Shown: positions 1 through 7,465 of the stretch, one piece after another
How the letters are laid out: every line of letters starts with the position of its first letter
How positions within the stretch are numbered: the stretch's first letter is position 1
The notes under the pieces: model-generated
Databases searched by the model: none
Told to the model about the DNA's origin: nothing
The model's input: the letters and a program-made list of their open reading frames with translations, nothing else
Made by a program: the position numbers and the translations under genes
DNA from: Candidatus Saccharimonadota bacterium
GTDB lineage: Bacteria > Patescibacteriota > Saccharimonadia > Saccharimonadales > Saccharimonadaceae
Direction of reading: 5' to 3'
Length of the DNA: 64,000 nucleotides
Assembly: GCA_017406985.1 (NCBI GenBank)
Contig: JAFQXL010000004.1
Span: 490,006-554,005, forward strand

Positions 1-263
1 TCTTTATCTCCCTCTTCATCTTTTTTGTCGGTAATTTCGGTTTTTTCTTCAGTGGTTTCGGTAGTATCTTCGCCGGTCGAGCTAGGATCGCCAGGGACGG
101 TCGTAGGGGTTTCTTCGGTCGTTTCAGTTGTAGTCGGAGTAACTGGAGTAGGGGTATTTGGGTCGGCAAAAACAGGGGTGGACTGGAACAAAATCGAGGC
201 CAGTAAAACTAGCCCAACCACGGGAAAGGTTAACGCCCTTTTTATTCTCTCAATTATCTTCAT
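1..263 (-). CDS. Secreted or surface protein, N-terminal part (cut by window edge)
   Basis: The minus strand is open from an ATG at 263 to the window edge. It encodes a signal peptide: a basic start (MKIIERIKR), a hydrophobic core (VVGLVLLASILF) and a cleavage-like STPVFA. A Thr/Pro/Glu-rich low-complexity linker follows, typical of extracellular stalks. A TGATATAAT extended -10 lies about 30 bp upstream. The plus-strand reading frame over the same bases is the Val/Ser-rich antisense of this linker and I do not consider it a gene. The function cannot be told because the C-terminal domain is outside the window. Confidence 0.75.
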   Translation of the reverse strand, partial: MKIIERIKRALTFPVVGLVLLASILFQSTPVFADPNTPTPVTPTTTETTEETPTTVPGDPSSTGEDTTETTEEKTEITDKKDEEGDK

Positions 264-429
264 AGGAATAAGCCTGTTAGCTTTATGGCTTAATTATATC
301 ACACATAAGCGGTTTAGTCAATAGTATTATAGGGGTTATGTAATATAAAAAAATGGAAGAAATATTTTTTAATATGTTTATGCTTAAAATATAATAGCTA
401 AAAAGTTGAAGATATGGTATCATAAAGGT

Positions 430-906
430 ATGAAAAAGATTTTTAGTCTTGTTTTAGCGTTGATATTGGGGATAACAGTGACGACGGTGGTGTTTCCGAG
501 TGAAACACAAGCCTGGAGCGAACTTTCTCAGGATAAATGTGAACATTCGATTTTAGGGCTTAGACCTTGGTTTGCGGGATTAACGGATGAGGCGAAAGAT
601 AGTACGGGGAAAGCAACTTGTATAATTAAGTCTCCTGGACAGATTTCGTCGGATAATCCGCAAGCAACCTATTTTTGGACGATTGTTTTAAATATTTCAG
701 CGGATATTTCCCTGATTGCGGGGTATGTTGCGATTATATTTATGGTTTATGGCGGCTATAAATATATTATGTCGACAGGAGAACCTGGGAAAGTTGCGAT
801 GGCGAAGTCGATTATTACAAACGCTTTAATCGGGCTTGTAATTGCGATTTTAGCGACAGTAATCGTAAATACAATCTTAATGGTAATTGGGGCTAACGCA
901 AGTTAA
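430..906 (+). CDS. T4SS-pilin-like two-helix membrane protein (paralogue 1)
   Basis: I start at the ATG at 430, not the in-frame ATG at 406. The later start begins a clear signal peptide (MKKIFSLVLALILG...QAW), has AAAGG just before it, and lies downstream of a TATAAT box at 390-395. After a Cys-containing extracellular segment come two hydrophobic helices separated by a short loop with the motif STGEPGKVAMAK. This is the layout of the T4SS_pilin/TrbC-VirB2-like family that is expanded in CPR bacteria. It heads a run of similar genes. A role as a pilus or secretion-channel subunit is inferred from the family. Confidence 0.75.
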   Translation: MKKIFSLVLALILGITVTTVVFPSETQAWSELSQDKCEHSILGLRPWFAGLTDEAKDSTGKATCIIKSPGQISSDNPQATYFWTIVLNISADISLIAGYVAIIFMVYGGYKYIMSTGEPGKVAMAKSIITNALIGLVIAILATVIVNTILMVIGANAS

Positions 907-915
907 GGAGAAAAG

Positions 916-1215
916 ATGGAGAAATTTTTAGCAGATTGGGGGGAAGGTATGAACAAGGCGGCGGAAAATATCCCGAAAAATGGCGATGTTAGCCTAGTCG
1001 GAATTTTAAACTGGTTTTATGCGCTAGCGGGGTTAGTCGCGGCGGGATTTATCGTCTATGGGGCGATAAATTATGCAATGACGCAGGGTGATCCTGGAAA
1101 AATTAAACAAGCAGGACAGACGATTGCTTATGCGGTAATCGGGCTTGCGGTCGTGTTACTCGCGGCGGCGATTACGAACTTTATTGCTGGCGCAGCGGCA
1201 GGGACGGCAAGTTAG
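916..1215 (+). CDS. T4SS-pilin-like membrane protein (paralogue 2)
   Basis: This 99-residue protein has two transmembrane helices around a GDPGKIKQAGQ loop, the family signature shared with its neighbours. Unlike the others it has no obvious cleavable signal peptide; a short amphipathic N-terminus precedes helix 1. It starts 9 bp after the previous stop with a GGAG ribosome site, so it is probably in the same transcript. It is a probable pilus or T4SS subunit by family. Confidence 0.72.
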   Translation: MEKFLADWGEGMNKAAENIPKNGDVSLVGILNWFYALAGLVAAGFIVYGAINYAMTQGDPGKIKQAGQTIAYAVIGLAVVLLAAAITNFIAGAAAGTAS

Positions 1216-1222
1216 GAGGAAT

Positions 1223-1654
1223 ATGAAAAAGATTTTAGGAATTTTAATCGCGCTTGGAATAACTATTTCGGGGATTTTTGTTTCAACGCCGGTAATGGCA
1301 GCAGACTGTACGGGTGGGATTTCAGATACGAGTTGCAATAAATCTTGTAGTGAAATTACGGATCCGACCTTAAAAGCGGCGGCGGGATGCGACACGTCCT
1401 CAGATGATTCTATAACAGGGCACCTTTTGAACATTATAAATTATGCGATTACAGCGGTCGGAATTATCGCGGTGCTCGTAATTGTGATGGGCGGACAGAG
1501 ATATATAACGGCGCAAGGCGACCCTGGAAAAGTTAAGTCGGCAAAAGACATGGTTATGTATGCGGCGATTGCGCTTATAGTTTCGGTAATAGCGTTTGCG
1601 ATTGTGAATTTCGTGTCGCAAGCGATTACGTCGAATGCGAATACGGGAGTGTAG
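1223..1654 (+). CDS. T4SS-pilin-like membrane protein (paralogue 3)
   Basis: The start at 1223 is preceded by GGAGG and begins a signal peptide (MKKILGILIALG...PVMAAD). An upstream in-frame start would overlap the previous gene and lose the signal. The mature part has four cysteines, possibly two disulfides, then two helices around the loop QGDPGKVKSAKD. It lies 7 bp after the previous gene and is likely cotranscribed with it. Confidence 0.75.
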   Translation: MKKILGILIALGITISGIFVSTPVMAADCTGGISDTSCNKSCSEITDPTLKAAAGCDTSSDDSITGHLLNIINYAITAVGIIAVLVIVMGGQRYITAQGDPGKVKSAKDMVMYAAIALIVSVIAFAIVNFVSQAITSNANTGV

Positions 1655-1740
1655 GTTGCGACTACTACATAACTTACCTCTTGCGTTCTTCTTTTGATAT
1701 GGTATAATAACGTTAAGATAATAAAAGGAAACTTAATAAA

Positions 1741-2157
1741 ATGAAGATTTCTAACAAAATTAAAACAGTTGCAGCTGGTTCTGCTTCTGTGATTGCGGCG
1801 GGATTAAATGCAGGTGCGGCGAACGCAGCTGTTGTCTATTGTCCGGATGGTAAAGCTTCTACTACTGGCGACCTTTCGGGATGTACTACTGGTAATAAAG
1901 GCGTAAACGCAAGCCAAAACAAGAATGACCTTATGTCTACCCTTACAACGATTATTAACGTTATCATCGGTGTAATCGGATTTGTTGCGGTTATCGTTAT
2001 TATCCTCGGCGGTGTTCAATATACAACTTCGGCTGGTGATCCAGGAAAAGTTAAAAAGGCAAAAGACACAATTCTCTACGGAATTATCGGTCTTGTTATC
2101 GCGCTCCTTGCGTTCGCAATCGTTAACTTCGTTCTTACTGCAGTTATGGGCAAATAG
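1741..2157 (+). CDS. T4SS-pilin-like membrane protein (paralogue 4)
   Basis: This 138-residue protein has a signal peptide (MKISNKIKTV...AANAA), a short Cys-bearing segment and two helices around SAGDPGKVKKAKD. It has its own promoter (GGTATAAT near 1700) and a strong terminator immediately after, so it is a single-gene unit. Its codon choice is less extreme than that of the neighbouring copies, which suggests a highly expressed, perhaps major, subunit. That last point is inference. Confidence 0.78.
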   Translation: MKISNKIKTVAAGSASVIAAGLNAGAANAAVVYCPDGKASTTGDLSGCTTGNKGVNASQNKNDLMSTLTTIINVIIGVIGFVAVIVIILGGVQYTTSAGDPGKVKKAKDTILYGIIGLVIALLAFAIVNFVLTAVMGK

Positions 2158-2166
2158 TTAACACTT

Positions 2167-2197
2167 AAAAATAGTCTCTTTATTAGAGACTATTTTT
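2167..2197 (+). terminator. Rho-independent terminator of paralogue 4
   Basis: A perfect stem AAAAATAGTCTC / GAGACTATTTTT with a 7-nt loop, 9 bp after the stop codon, ends in a T run. Confidence 0.9.
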
Positions 2198-2232
2198 GTG
2201 CTAAAATTAGGATAGATAATTTAAGGAGAAAA

Positions 2233-2694
2233 ATGAAAATTAAGAATGTACTAGGAGCGGCGTTAGTAATAGCCTCGATTGGGCTAGTTGCTTCTTCCCC
2301 AGTTTTGGCGGTAGGTTGTCCGAAGGGTTCGGTTCGTGGCGAGGGGACGGAAGTTTCGACGCTAGCGGAATGTAACGTAAAACAAGACGATAGTTTGATG
2401 CCGACGATTACGAATATTATTAACGTGATTATCGGTGTACTTGGGGTGGTTGCGGTTATTGTCGTTATTCTCGGGGGGTTCCAGTATTTATCTTCGACTG
2501 GTGACCCGGGAAAGATCAAGAAGGCAAAAGACACGATTCTCTACGGAGTTATTGGACTAGTTGTCGCAATTTTAGCGTTCGCGATTGTTAACTTTGTCCT
2601 TTCGTCGCTTACTAGTTCTCCTTCGACGACTTCGACGTCTACTTCAACCTCAACTTCAACTTCAACTTCAGCTCCGACGCCAGATACACACTAA
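2233..2694 (+). CDS. T4SS-pilin-like membrane protein with Ser/Thr tail (paralogue 5)
   Basis: This 153-residue protein has a signal peptide (MKIKNVLGAALVIA...PVLAV), two helices around STGDPGKIKKAKD, and a C-terminal Ser/Thr repeat tail encoded by a tandem TCAACT-type repeat that ends APTPDTH. The tail is absent from the other copies and is a candidate O-glycosylated or length-variable surface segment. A TGCTAAAAT box and AAGGAG lie just upstream, and a terminator follows. Confidence 0.77.
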   Translation: MKIKNVLGAALVIASIGLVASSPVLAVGCPKGSVRGEGTEVSTLAECNVKQDDSLMPTITNIINVIIGVLGVVAVIVVILGGFQYLSSTGDPGKIKKAKDTILYGVIGLVVAILAFAIVNFVLSSLTSSPSTTSTSTSTSTSTSTSAPTPDTH

Positions 2695-2715
2695 ACTCGA
2701 AGCGTAAAGAAACTT

Positions 2716-2739
2716 AAATCCCCTTTAAAGGGGATTTTT
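2716..2739 (+). terminator. Terminator after paralogue 5
   Basis: AAATCCCCTTT / AAAGGGGATTTTT hairpin with a T run. Confidence 0.85.
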
Positions 2740-2817
2740 GTGGCTAAAGGCTTATGCTTGAGTTTTTAGAGAGATTAGATAAAATAGAGATAAGTGTTTA
2801 AAGCGTTTGGGACGTTT

Positions 2818-2850
2818 AAAAAATCTCCCGCAGTTTCCTACGGGAGAAAT
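2818..2850 (-). terminator. Terminator of the Hsp20 gene
   Basis: On the minus strand the stem TCTCCCGTAG / CTGCGGGAGA is followed by TTTTTT, 15 bp after the Hsp20 stop. Confidence 0.85.
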
Positions 2851-2864
2851 CTTCTAGATAAAAA

Positions 2865-3344
2865 CTAGCTAACGTTAATCTTTTTAGGAAGATTAATCTG
2901 TTCCTTTTCAAAGGTAATAGTAAGAACACCGTCTTTAAGCTCAGCTTTAACAGTTCCCTCTTCTTCACGAACCGGAACCGGAAGAGCGATTGTTCTACTA
3001 AATTCACCCCAATAACATTCCTGAATGTGCCAGCGAGTTGTTTGTTCATCTTCGCCGCCACTAAGGATACCGGAGATAGTAAGAATATTATCTGAAATTG
3101 TAACGTCGAGATCATTTTTCGAGATTCCAGCAGTACGAGCTTTGACAACAAGCTTGTCTGCGGTTTCGTAAACGTCTACGGCTAACTGACCTGGGAAGTC
3201 CTCAGGTTCATCCCACTCTTCTTCTGCTTCTGCGGGAGCATCGTCAACAGCAACACCTTTAGACTCAGGCACAGTGTCTTCATCTAAAAACGCAGCGGCT
3301 AATTCGTCTTCCATAAGCACGTCGTCGTCATTTGAACGAGCCAT
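2865..3344 (-). CDS. Hsp20 / alpha-crystallin small heat-shock protein
   Basis: A 159-residue protein whose C-terminal ~100 residues form an alpha-crystallin domain: DVYETADKLVVKA, then ISKNDLDVTISDNILTISG, and the late-strand motif LKDGVLTITFEK typical of Hsp20. The IxI-type tail is INLPKKINVS. The first ~50 residues are acidic and probably disordered. It is an ATP-independent holdase that binds unfolding proteins. It is monocistronic, with AGGAAAG before its start and its own terminator. No CIRCE-like site is seen upstream. Confidence 0.9.
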   Translation of the reverse strand: MARSNDDDVLMEDELAAAFLDEDTVPESKGVAVDDAPAEAEEEWDEPEDFPGQLAVDVYETADKLVVKARTAGISKNDLDVTISDNILTISGILSGGEDEQTTRWHIQECYWGEFSRTIALPVPVREEEGTVKAELKDGVLTITFEKEQINLPKKINVS

Positions 3345-3417
3345 TTGCTTTCCTCCACTAAATTAACTATTGTTATGCTTATTATAAGAATATTTTTAAA
3401 AAAACACAAGAGGTTTT

Positions 3418-4116
3418 ATGAATTTCACGGTAAAAAATACAACATTTAGGTCGGTTTTAGACATAATTTACCCCTGTTATTGTCGGGGATGCGGAAAATT
3501 TGGCGAAGCATTTTGTTTGCGTTGTTATAATTACAACAAGGCGCTAAACCCGCCTTTTTCACGTGTTTTATTACCGGATTTCCATAAGCTTTTTGTTTGT
3601 GGACTGAGAGAAGGGGTTTTATCCGACTTAGTTTCGGAATATAAATTTCATTCTCGAAGACAATATGCGCCGGTTTTAGCCTCAATGATGGCGGATTTAG
3701 CGTTTGGTTTATCTTCTGATATGATTATTGTGCCCCTGCCGACGATTCGGCGGCATATTCGGAGTCGAGGATTTGACCATATTTTCCTGTTGTGCTCAGA
3801 ATTAGCGCAGTTAACTGGATTTTCGGTAGTTCCTCTACTCTCTAGGAAGCGCGAGACGGTTCAAGTTGGGAAAAGCAGCAAGATTCGGCGGTTCCAAGCG
3901 AGAGAGGCTTTCTCGCTTAATCTAGAGGCGATTTCGGGCTATTTTGGGCGGTCTTCCCTGTCGTTTTCGGACTTTTTGAAACCGATTCTGATTGTTGACG
4001 ATGTTTGGACGACGGGGGCGTCAATGAAGTCTGCGAGCTTTATCCTGAGGTCTTTTGGGTTTCAAAAAGTTTATGGCGCTGTTCTCGCCAAAAATGACGG
4101 CTACGAGTTTAGCTGA
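3418..4116 (+). CDS. comF: ComF-family phosphoribosyltransferase-like protein
   Basis: The N-terminus has a four-cysteine zinc-ribbon pattern (CYCRGCGKFGEAFCLRC) and the C-terminus a type I PRTase PRPP loop (ILIVDDVWTTGAS). This is the ComF/GntX order. In naturally competent bacteria ComF helps move transformed single-stranded DNA inside the cell. The length (232 residues) is normal. It stands alone between Hsp20 and a pilin paralogue. A DNA-uptake role is plausible for an organism that salvages nucleotides, but that is inference. Confidence 0.85.
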   Translation: MNFTVKNTTFRSVLDIIYPCYCRGCGKFGEAFCLRCYNYNKALNPPFSRVLLPDFHKLFVCGLREGVLSDLVSEYKFHSRRQYAPVLASMMADLAFGLSSDMIIVPLPTIRRHIRSRGFDHIFLLCSELAQLTGFSVVPLLSRKRETVQVGKSSKIRRFQAREAFSLNLEAISGYFGRSSLSFSDFLKPILIVDDVWTTGASMKSASFILRSFGFQKVYGAVLAKNDGYEFS

Positions 4117-4120
4117 TTGA

Positions 4121-4531
4121 TTATTGTTGAATATAATTTACACCAACAACAGAGGTAAGAACGAAGTTAACGATTGCGTAAGCGAGGAGCGAGATAATAA
4201 GACCGATAATCGCGTAAAGAATTGTATTCTTCGCGTCGGTAACCTTTTTACTGTCGCCACCAGATAAAATATAGCGGAGACCGCCATAGATAAGCATAAT
4301 AACAGAGATAATACCAACGATAAGAAGGATAACGTTTGTAATTCGGCCGAAAACACCTTGATCGCCGATTAATTCGGCCGGCATTCCGTCTGCACGAGCG
4401 GCTTCCGCGCCCTGTTCAGCAGGGGTTTTTTCGCCTTCGGCGTAAACAGTTAAAGCTTTTCCAGTCCATAAACAGAGAGCCGCACCGACTCCAGTGAAGA
4501 TTTGAGAGATGTTTTTGACAATTTTTTTCAT
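4121..4531 (-). CDS. T4SS-pilin-like membrane protein (paralogue 6)
   Basis: A 136-residue minus-strand member of the same family: signal-like N-terminus (MKKIVKNISQIFTGVGAAL...VYAEG), then two helices around SGGDSKKVTDAKN. It differs from the plus-strand copies in having GGDSKK where they have GDPGK, so it is a more diverged paralogue. It is convergent with comF, 4 bp away. Confidence 0.75.
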   Translation of the reverse strand: MKKIVKNISQIFTGVGAALCLWTGKALTVYAEGEKTPAEQGAEAARADGMPAELIGDQGVFGRITNVILLIVGIISVIMLIYGGLRYILSGGDSKKVTDAKNTILYAIIGLIISLLAYAIVNFVLTSVVGVNYIQQ

Positions 4532-4653
4532 GAAGTTTTTAAATCTCGCATTTAGATTATAGCTCTATTATACTATTTTTTGAATTTTATGCAAGGTTTA
4601 AGAAAAATAAGGGGTGGCGGTCTGGAGGGTTTTATGATAAAATAGAGGTTGTT

Positions 4654-4746
4654 GGAGGGATACCCAAGTGGCTGAAGGGGACGGTTTGCTAAATCGTTAG
4701 TCTGGGGAAACCTGGAGCGGGAGTTCGAATCTCCCTCCCTCCGCCA
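4654..4746 (+). tRNA. tRNA-Ser (GCT)
   Basis: Class II tRNA: 7-bp acceptor GGAGGGA / TCCCTCC, long variable arm, anticodon loop TTGCTAA giving anticodon GCT, T-arm GGGAG TTCGAAT CTCCC, and an encoded CCA at 4744-4746. Confidence 0.95.
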
Positions 4747-4763
4747 GTTTATTAGCGTTAAAA

Positions 4764-4784
4764 TTGCCCATCTGGGCATTTTTT
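4764..4784 (+). terminator. Terminator after tRNA-Ser
   Basis: TTGCCCA / TGGGCA hairpin followed by TTTTTT. Confidence 0.85.
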
Positions 4785-4865
4785 GATACCACGCCTCGCC
4801 GTAAGGCGCGGCGGATATCAAGAAAATACCAATCTATCGGCTTTTATTCTCGAATTGCTTTGAAA

Positions 4866-4894
4866 CAAAAAGCCCGCGAGATGCGAGCTTTTTT
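4866..4894. terminator. Terminator between tRNA-Ser and pyrE (serves pyrE)
   Basis: AAAAAGC ... GCTTTTTT stem with a GC-rich core. It has A and T runs on both sides, so it could act in both directions. It lies 7 bp past the pyrE stop. Confidence 0.75.
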
Positions 4895-4901
4895 GGGTAG
4901 A

Positions 4902-5582
4902 TTATACGATATTTTTCCTTCCTTCCGGTCCGTATTGTTCGTAATATTTACGAATAGACTGGATAGTGCTGGTTAACGATTCCTTGCGAGACTTTAAGAC
5001 CTCGCAGACATCTCTCATGGAGACGATTGCGGTAGTCTTAATCCCGTATTTCTCGGAGACTTCCTCAAGGGCGGTTTTTGTCTTGTCTGAACCATATTCC
5101 ATCCGGTCCAGAGAGACGACTTCGCCGACAATTTCGACGTCTGCCTGAGTCATGATGATTGGCATGACTTCTTCGATCGACTTGCCGCTGGTCGTAACGT
5201 CCTCGATAATGACGACTCGGTCGCCGTCTTTTAACTTAGAGCCGAGCAAGATTCCGGTGTCGCCATGGTCCTTGACCTCTTTACGGTTACTAGTGAAGCG
5301 AACCGGCTTATTGAAGAGTTCGTGGAACTGGATAGCGGTGGCGGCGGCCAAAGGAATACCCTTGTAAGCCGGGCCGAAAACAACGTCGATATCTCTACCG
5401 AAGTTGTCGTTAATAGCTTCGGCATAAGCCATGCCGAGTTTCTTGAGTTGTTCCCCGTCGTTAAGCTCGCCCATGTTCATGAAAAATGGCGATTTTCTCC
5501 CTGATTTTAGGGTAAAATCTCCAAATTTCAGGGCGTTGCTCTCGAGGAGAAAGTCGACAAATTCCTGTTTGTAGTAGTCCAT
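4902..5582 (-). CDS. pyrE: Orotate phosphoribosyltransferase
   Basis: OPRT joins orotate and PRPP to give OMP. Seen here: an N-terminal FGDFTLKSGRKSPFF motif (substrate-contact region), FGPAYKGIPLA, and the PRPP-binding loop VVIIEDVTTSGKS. The length is 226 residues, typical of the family. GGAGG lies 7 bp before the ATG. No other de novo pyrimidine gene is in the window, so it may work in salvage or complete a pathway encoded elsewhere. Confidence 0.9.
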   Translation of the reverse strand: MDYYKQEFVDFLLESNALKFGDFTLKSGRKSPFFMNMGELNDGEQLKKLGMAYAEAINDNFGRDIDVVFGPAYKGIPLAAATAIQFHELFNKPVRFTSNRKEVKDHGDTGILLGSKLKDGDRVVIIEDVTTSGKSIEEVMPIIMTQADVEIVGEVVSLDRMEYGSDKTKTALEEVSEKYGIKTTAIVSMRDVCEVLKSRKESLTSTIQSIRKYYEQYGPEGRKNIV

Positions 5583-5702
5583 AATCTACCTCCTATTTGT
5601 GATGTGCGACTTTGAGATTTTTAAAAATTAAAAACAAAAATCCCTTGTATCGATGGTATTATAACAGATTTTTTGGAGTTTGTCGAGAGATTTCTAGAGA
5701 GT

Positions 5703-6224
5703 TTAGAAGCCGAGAGAGCTGAGCCAGTCATTTAGCTTTTTAATTCCCTCTTCGGTTCGGGCGGACATGCCGGTCATATTAAAACCGTCGCCGATAACGT
5801 TACTTTCGGGGAGTTCAACCTTGAGATCTTCATAAGTTCCGGCGTTACCGGAGCCTTCGTGGGTATTAAATGGGATAACAGTTTTATTTGAGAAATCGTG
5901 ATTGTCGAGGAAAGTATAAACAATCATTGGTAAATCGCTCCACCAAATCGGATAGCCGAGGAAAATTGTATCGTATTTTTCGATGTCGATTTCGTTTAGA
6001 TATTCCGGGCGAGCATCGCTTGCTTTTTCTTCGGTCGCGAGGTCGACGGTTTCCTGATAACCCTTTGGATAAGGGGCTTTTGGCTCGATTTTAAATTCGT
6101 CTGCGCCGGTTCTTTTGATAATTTCTTCCGCGAGAAGTTCGGTATTTCCAACCTCGATTTCGCCGACATTATAATTTTCGTCCGCTTTTGAGAAATAAAC
6201 TACGAGTATTTTCTTGTCTTGCAT
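5703..6224 (-). CDS. Flavodoxin-like protein
   Basis: Flavodoxin_4-type FMN-binding fold: ILVVYFSKADEN phosphate loop near the N-terminus, FLGYPIWWSDLPMIVYTFLD with the aromatic flavin-flanking segment, and PFNTHEGSGNAGTYEDLK near residue 120. At 173 residues it is of family length. It is an electron-transfer or quinone/disulfide reductase-type protein; the partner is unknown. Confidence 0.85.
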   Translation of the reverse strand: MQDKKILVVYFSKADENYNVGEIEVGNTELLAEEIIKRTGADEFKIEPKAPYPKGYQETVDLATEEKASDARPEYLNEIDIEKYDTIFLGYPIWWSDLPMIVYTFLDNHDFSNKTVIPFNTHEGSGNAGTYEDLKVELPESNVIGDGFNMTGMSARTEEGIKKLNDWLSSLGF

Positions 6225-6290
6225 TTTGGCTCCTTTGTATTATTATAGCGTAATATGAGAAATAAGTATGTGATTTGGTATAATTAAGAT

Positions 6291-6758
6291 ATGTATAGAA
6301 AAGAATTTATGAGTTTGGCGGTTGCCGAGGCGAGAATTGGGATTAAGTATAAACACGGTGGGCCGTTTGGGGCGGTGATTGTGAAAAATGGTAAGGTGAT
6401 TGCATCGGGACATAACTGTGTTTTAAAGGAGAAAGATTCGACTTGTCATGGGGAAATTTCTGTGATTCGTAAGGCGGAAAAGGCTCTTAATACTTATGAT
6501 TTGTCTGGCTGTGAACTTTATACGACGGCCGAGCCATGTCCGATGTGTCTAGGTGCGATATTATGGGCGAATATCGAGAAGGTGTATTATGGATGTTCGG
6601 CTGAGGATGCGGAGGTGATTGGTTTTAGGGACAAGAAGTTCGAGAAGATGTTCGGGGGATATTCAAAGAAGTTAGATTCGACGCTTGAGCAAAAAGACCA
6701 AGAGATGTGTTTAGAGGTTTTTGAGGAATATGAGGCTATGGAGGGGGAGGTGTATTAA
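6291..6758 (+). CDS. Nucleoside/guanine deaminase (CDA fold)
   Basis: Zinc-dependent deaminase with the pair CHGEISVI (normally HAE; here HGE) and EPCPMCLGAILWANI, plus GGPFGAVIVKNGK substrate-loop residues as in guanine deaminases of the tadA/guaD group. It has 155 residues. It is probably leaderless: GGTATAAT ends 6 bp before the ATG. The role is purine or nucleoside salvage; the exact substrate cannot be read from the sequence. Confidence 0.82.
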   Translation: MYRKEFMSLAVAEARIGIKYKHGGPFGAVIVKNGKVIASGHNCVLKEKDSTCHGEISVIRKAEKALNTYDLSGCELYTTAEPCPMCLGAILWANIEKVYYGCSAEDAEVIGFRDKKFEKMFGGYSKKLDSTLEQKDQEMCLEVFEEYEAMEGEVY

Positions 6759-6852
6759 GGCTGGGGAAATCAGTGATATAATGTAAATAGTAAAAGATTT
6801 TTTATACTGAAGAAGCTTAAAGCGCACAAGAAAAATTGCGCGGAATAAATAA

Positions 6853-6906
6853 TGGTAAGCGCTAGCTCTAACATCGCTTCGCGATGTATCGCTGACGCGC
6901 TTTCCA
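6853..6906. repeat. Hairpin repeat bounded by TGG...CCA (element 1)
   Basis: Imperfect palindrome: outer arms TGGTAAGCGC and GCGCTTTCCA, loop region CTCTAACATCGCTTCGC then GTATCGCTGA. The loop region recurs in the element at 7265-7320 while the stem arms differ but still pair, which points to conserved structure. It sits in the gene-free stretch 6759-7011. Confidence 0.65.
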
Positions 6907-6919
6907 TAAAATCGGCTTA

Positions 6920-6952
6920 TGGTAAGCCTTTCGCTTCGCAAAAGTCTTTCCA
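6920..6952. repeat. Hairpin repeat bounded by TGG...CCA (element 2)
   Basis: Second palindrome, arms TGGTAAGCCTTTCGC and GCAAAAGTCTTTCCA around a TTC loop. It follows element 1 by 13 bp and shares its ends. Confidence 0.6.
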
Positions 6953-6967
6953 AACGTCGTCGACCAC

Positions 6968-6994
6968 AAAAAATGAGAGCAAGCTCTCTTTTTT
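6968..6994. terminator. Bidirectional terminator
   Basis: AAAAAATGAGAGC / GCTCTCTTTTTT stem. It is placed to end the minus-strand tRNA cluster. Confidence 0.8.
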
Positions 6995-7011
6995 GTAATC
7001 TCCTAGTTTGG

Positions 7012-7083
7012 TAGGGCAGGTTGGAATCGAACCAGCATTGTATCCTTAGAGGGGATATGTCCTATCCGTTGAACGACTGCCCC
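7012..7083 (-). tRNA. tRNA-Arg (TCT)
   Basis: Cloverleaf with anticodon loop CCTCTAA (anticodon TCT), anticodon stem TATCC/GGATA, and acceptor GGGGCAG / CTGCCCT with a G-U first pair. CCA is encoded at 7011-7009. Confidence 0.9.
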
Positions 7084-7095
7084 AGTTGACGCGTT

Positions 7096-7147
7096 TTGGT
7101 GACTCGGGCGGGAGTAGACTGTGCCTTCTCCGCTTCCTCGTCTCCAA
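7096..7147. repeat. Hairpin carrying a copy of the tRNA-Arg(CCT) 3' end
   Basis: Bases 7095-7115 are identical over 21 nt to the 3' end of tRNA-Arg(CCT) (7179-7199). They form the left arm of a palindrome whose right arm (CTTCTCCGC...GTCTCCAA) pairs back to it. The rest of the tRNA is absent. Confidence 0.75.
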
Positions 7148-7183
7148 ATGAAACAAGAACTTGAAGAGTTCTTTTTCCTTTGG

Positions 7184-7257
7184 TGACTCGGGCGGGAGTC
7201 GAACCCACAACCTTCTCCTTAGGACGGAGCTGCTCTATCCAATTGAGCTACCAAGCC
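7184..7257 (-). tRNA. tRNA-Arg (CCT)
   Basis: Acceptor GGCTTGG / CCGAGTC, anticodon loop GTCCTAA giving anticodon CCT, T-arm GTGGG TTCGACT CCCGC, CCA encoded at 7183-7181. The first anticodon-stem pair is a G-A mismatch. Confidence 0.88.
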
Positions 7258-7264
7258 CTGGATA

Positions 7265-7320
7265 TTGGTAGACCGGTCGCTCTAACGTCGCTTCGCTCCG
7301 TATCGCTGACCGTTCTTCCA
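7265..7320. repeat. Hairpin repeat bounded by TTGG...CCA (element 4)
   Basis: Arms TTGGTAGACCGGTC and GACCGTTCTTCCA with loop CTCTAACGTCGCTTCGC then GTATCGCTGA, closely matching the loop of the element at 6853-6906. Confidence 0.65.
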
Positions 7321-7387
7321 TAAAATCTACGGACTACGTCCGTTTTTATCTTCGATAAAACTTACCTTCGGTAAGTATCGATTTTAT
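7320..7387. repeat. Nested hairpins, possible three-way junction
   Basis: Outer arms ATAAAATC and GATTTTAT enclose two perfect hairpins, CGGAC TAC GTCCG and CTTACC TTC GGTAAG. It lies between two tRNA genes on the tRNA-bearing strand. Function unknown. Confidence 0.5.
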
Positions 7388-7436
7388 GGTGATCTCGGCG
7401 GGAGTAAGCTGTCGCTTTCTCCGCTTCTCATCACCA
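7387..7436. repeat. Hairpin carrying a copy of the tRNA-Glu 3' end
   Basis: Bases 7387-7405 are identical (19 nt) to the tRNA-Glu 3' end at 7463-7481. The copy forms one arm of a palindrome (TGGTGAT ... ATCACCA and GGCGGGAG ... CTTTCTCCGC). Confidence 0.75.
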
Positions 7437-7465
7437 ATTGAATAGACCTACGGTCCATCCATTGG

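Noticed and set aside
25..324. Plus-strand Val/Ser-rich reading frame
   Set aside because: It is the antisense of the Thr/Pro-rich linker of a minus-strand secreted protein that has a signal peptide and a promoter.
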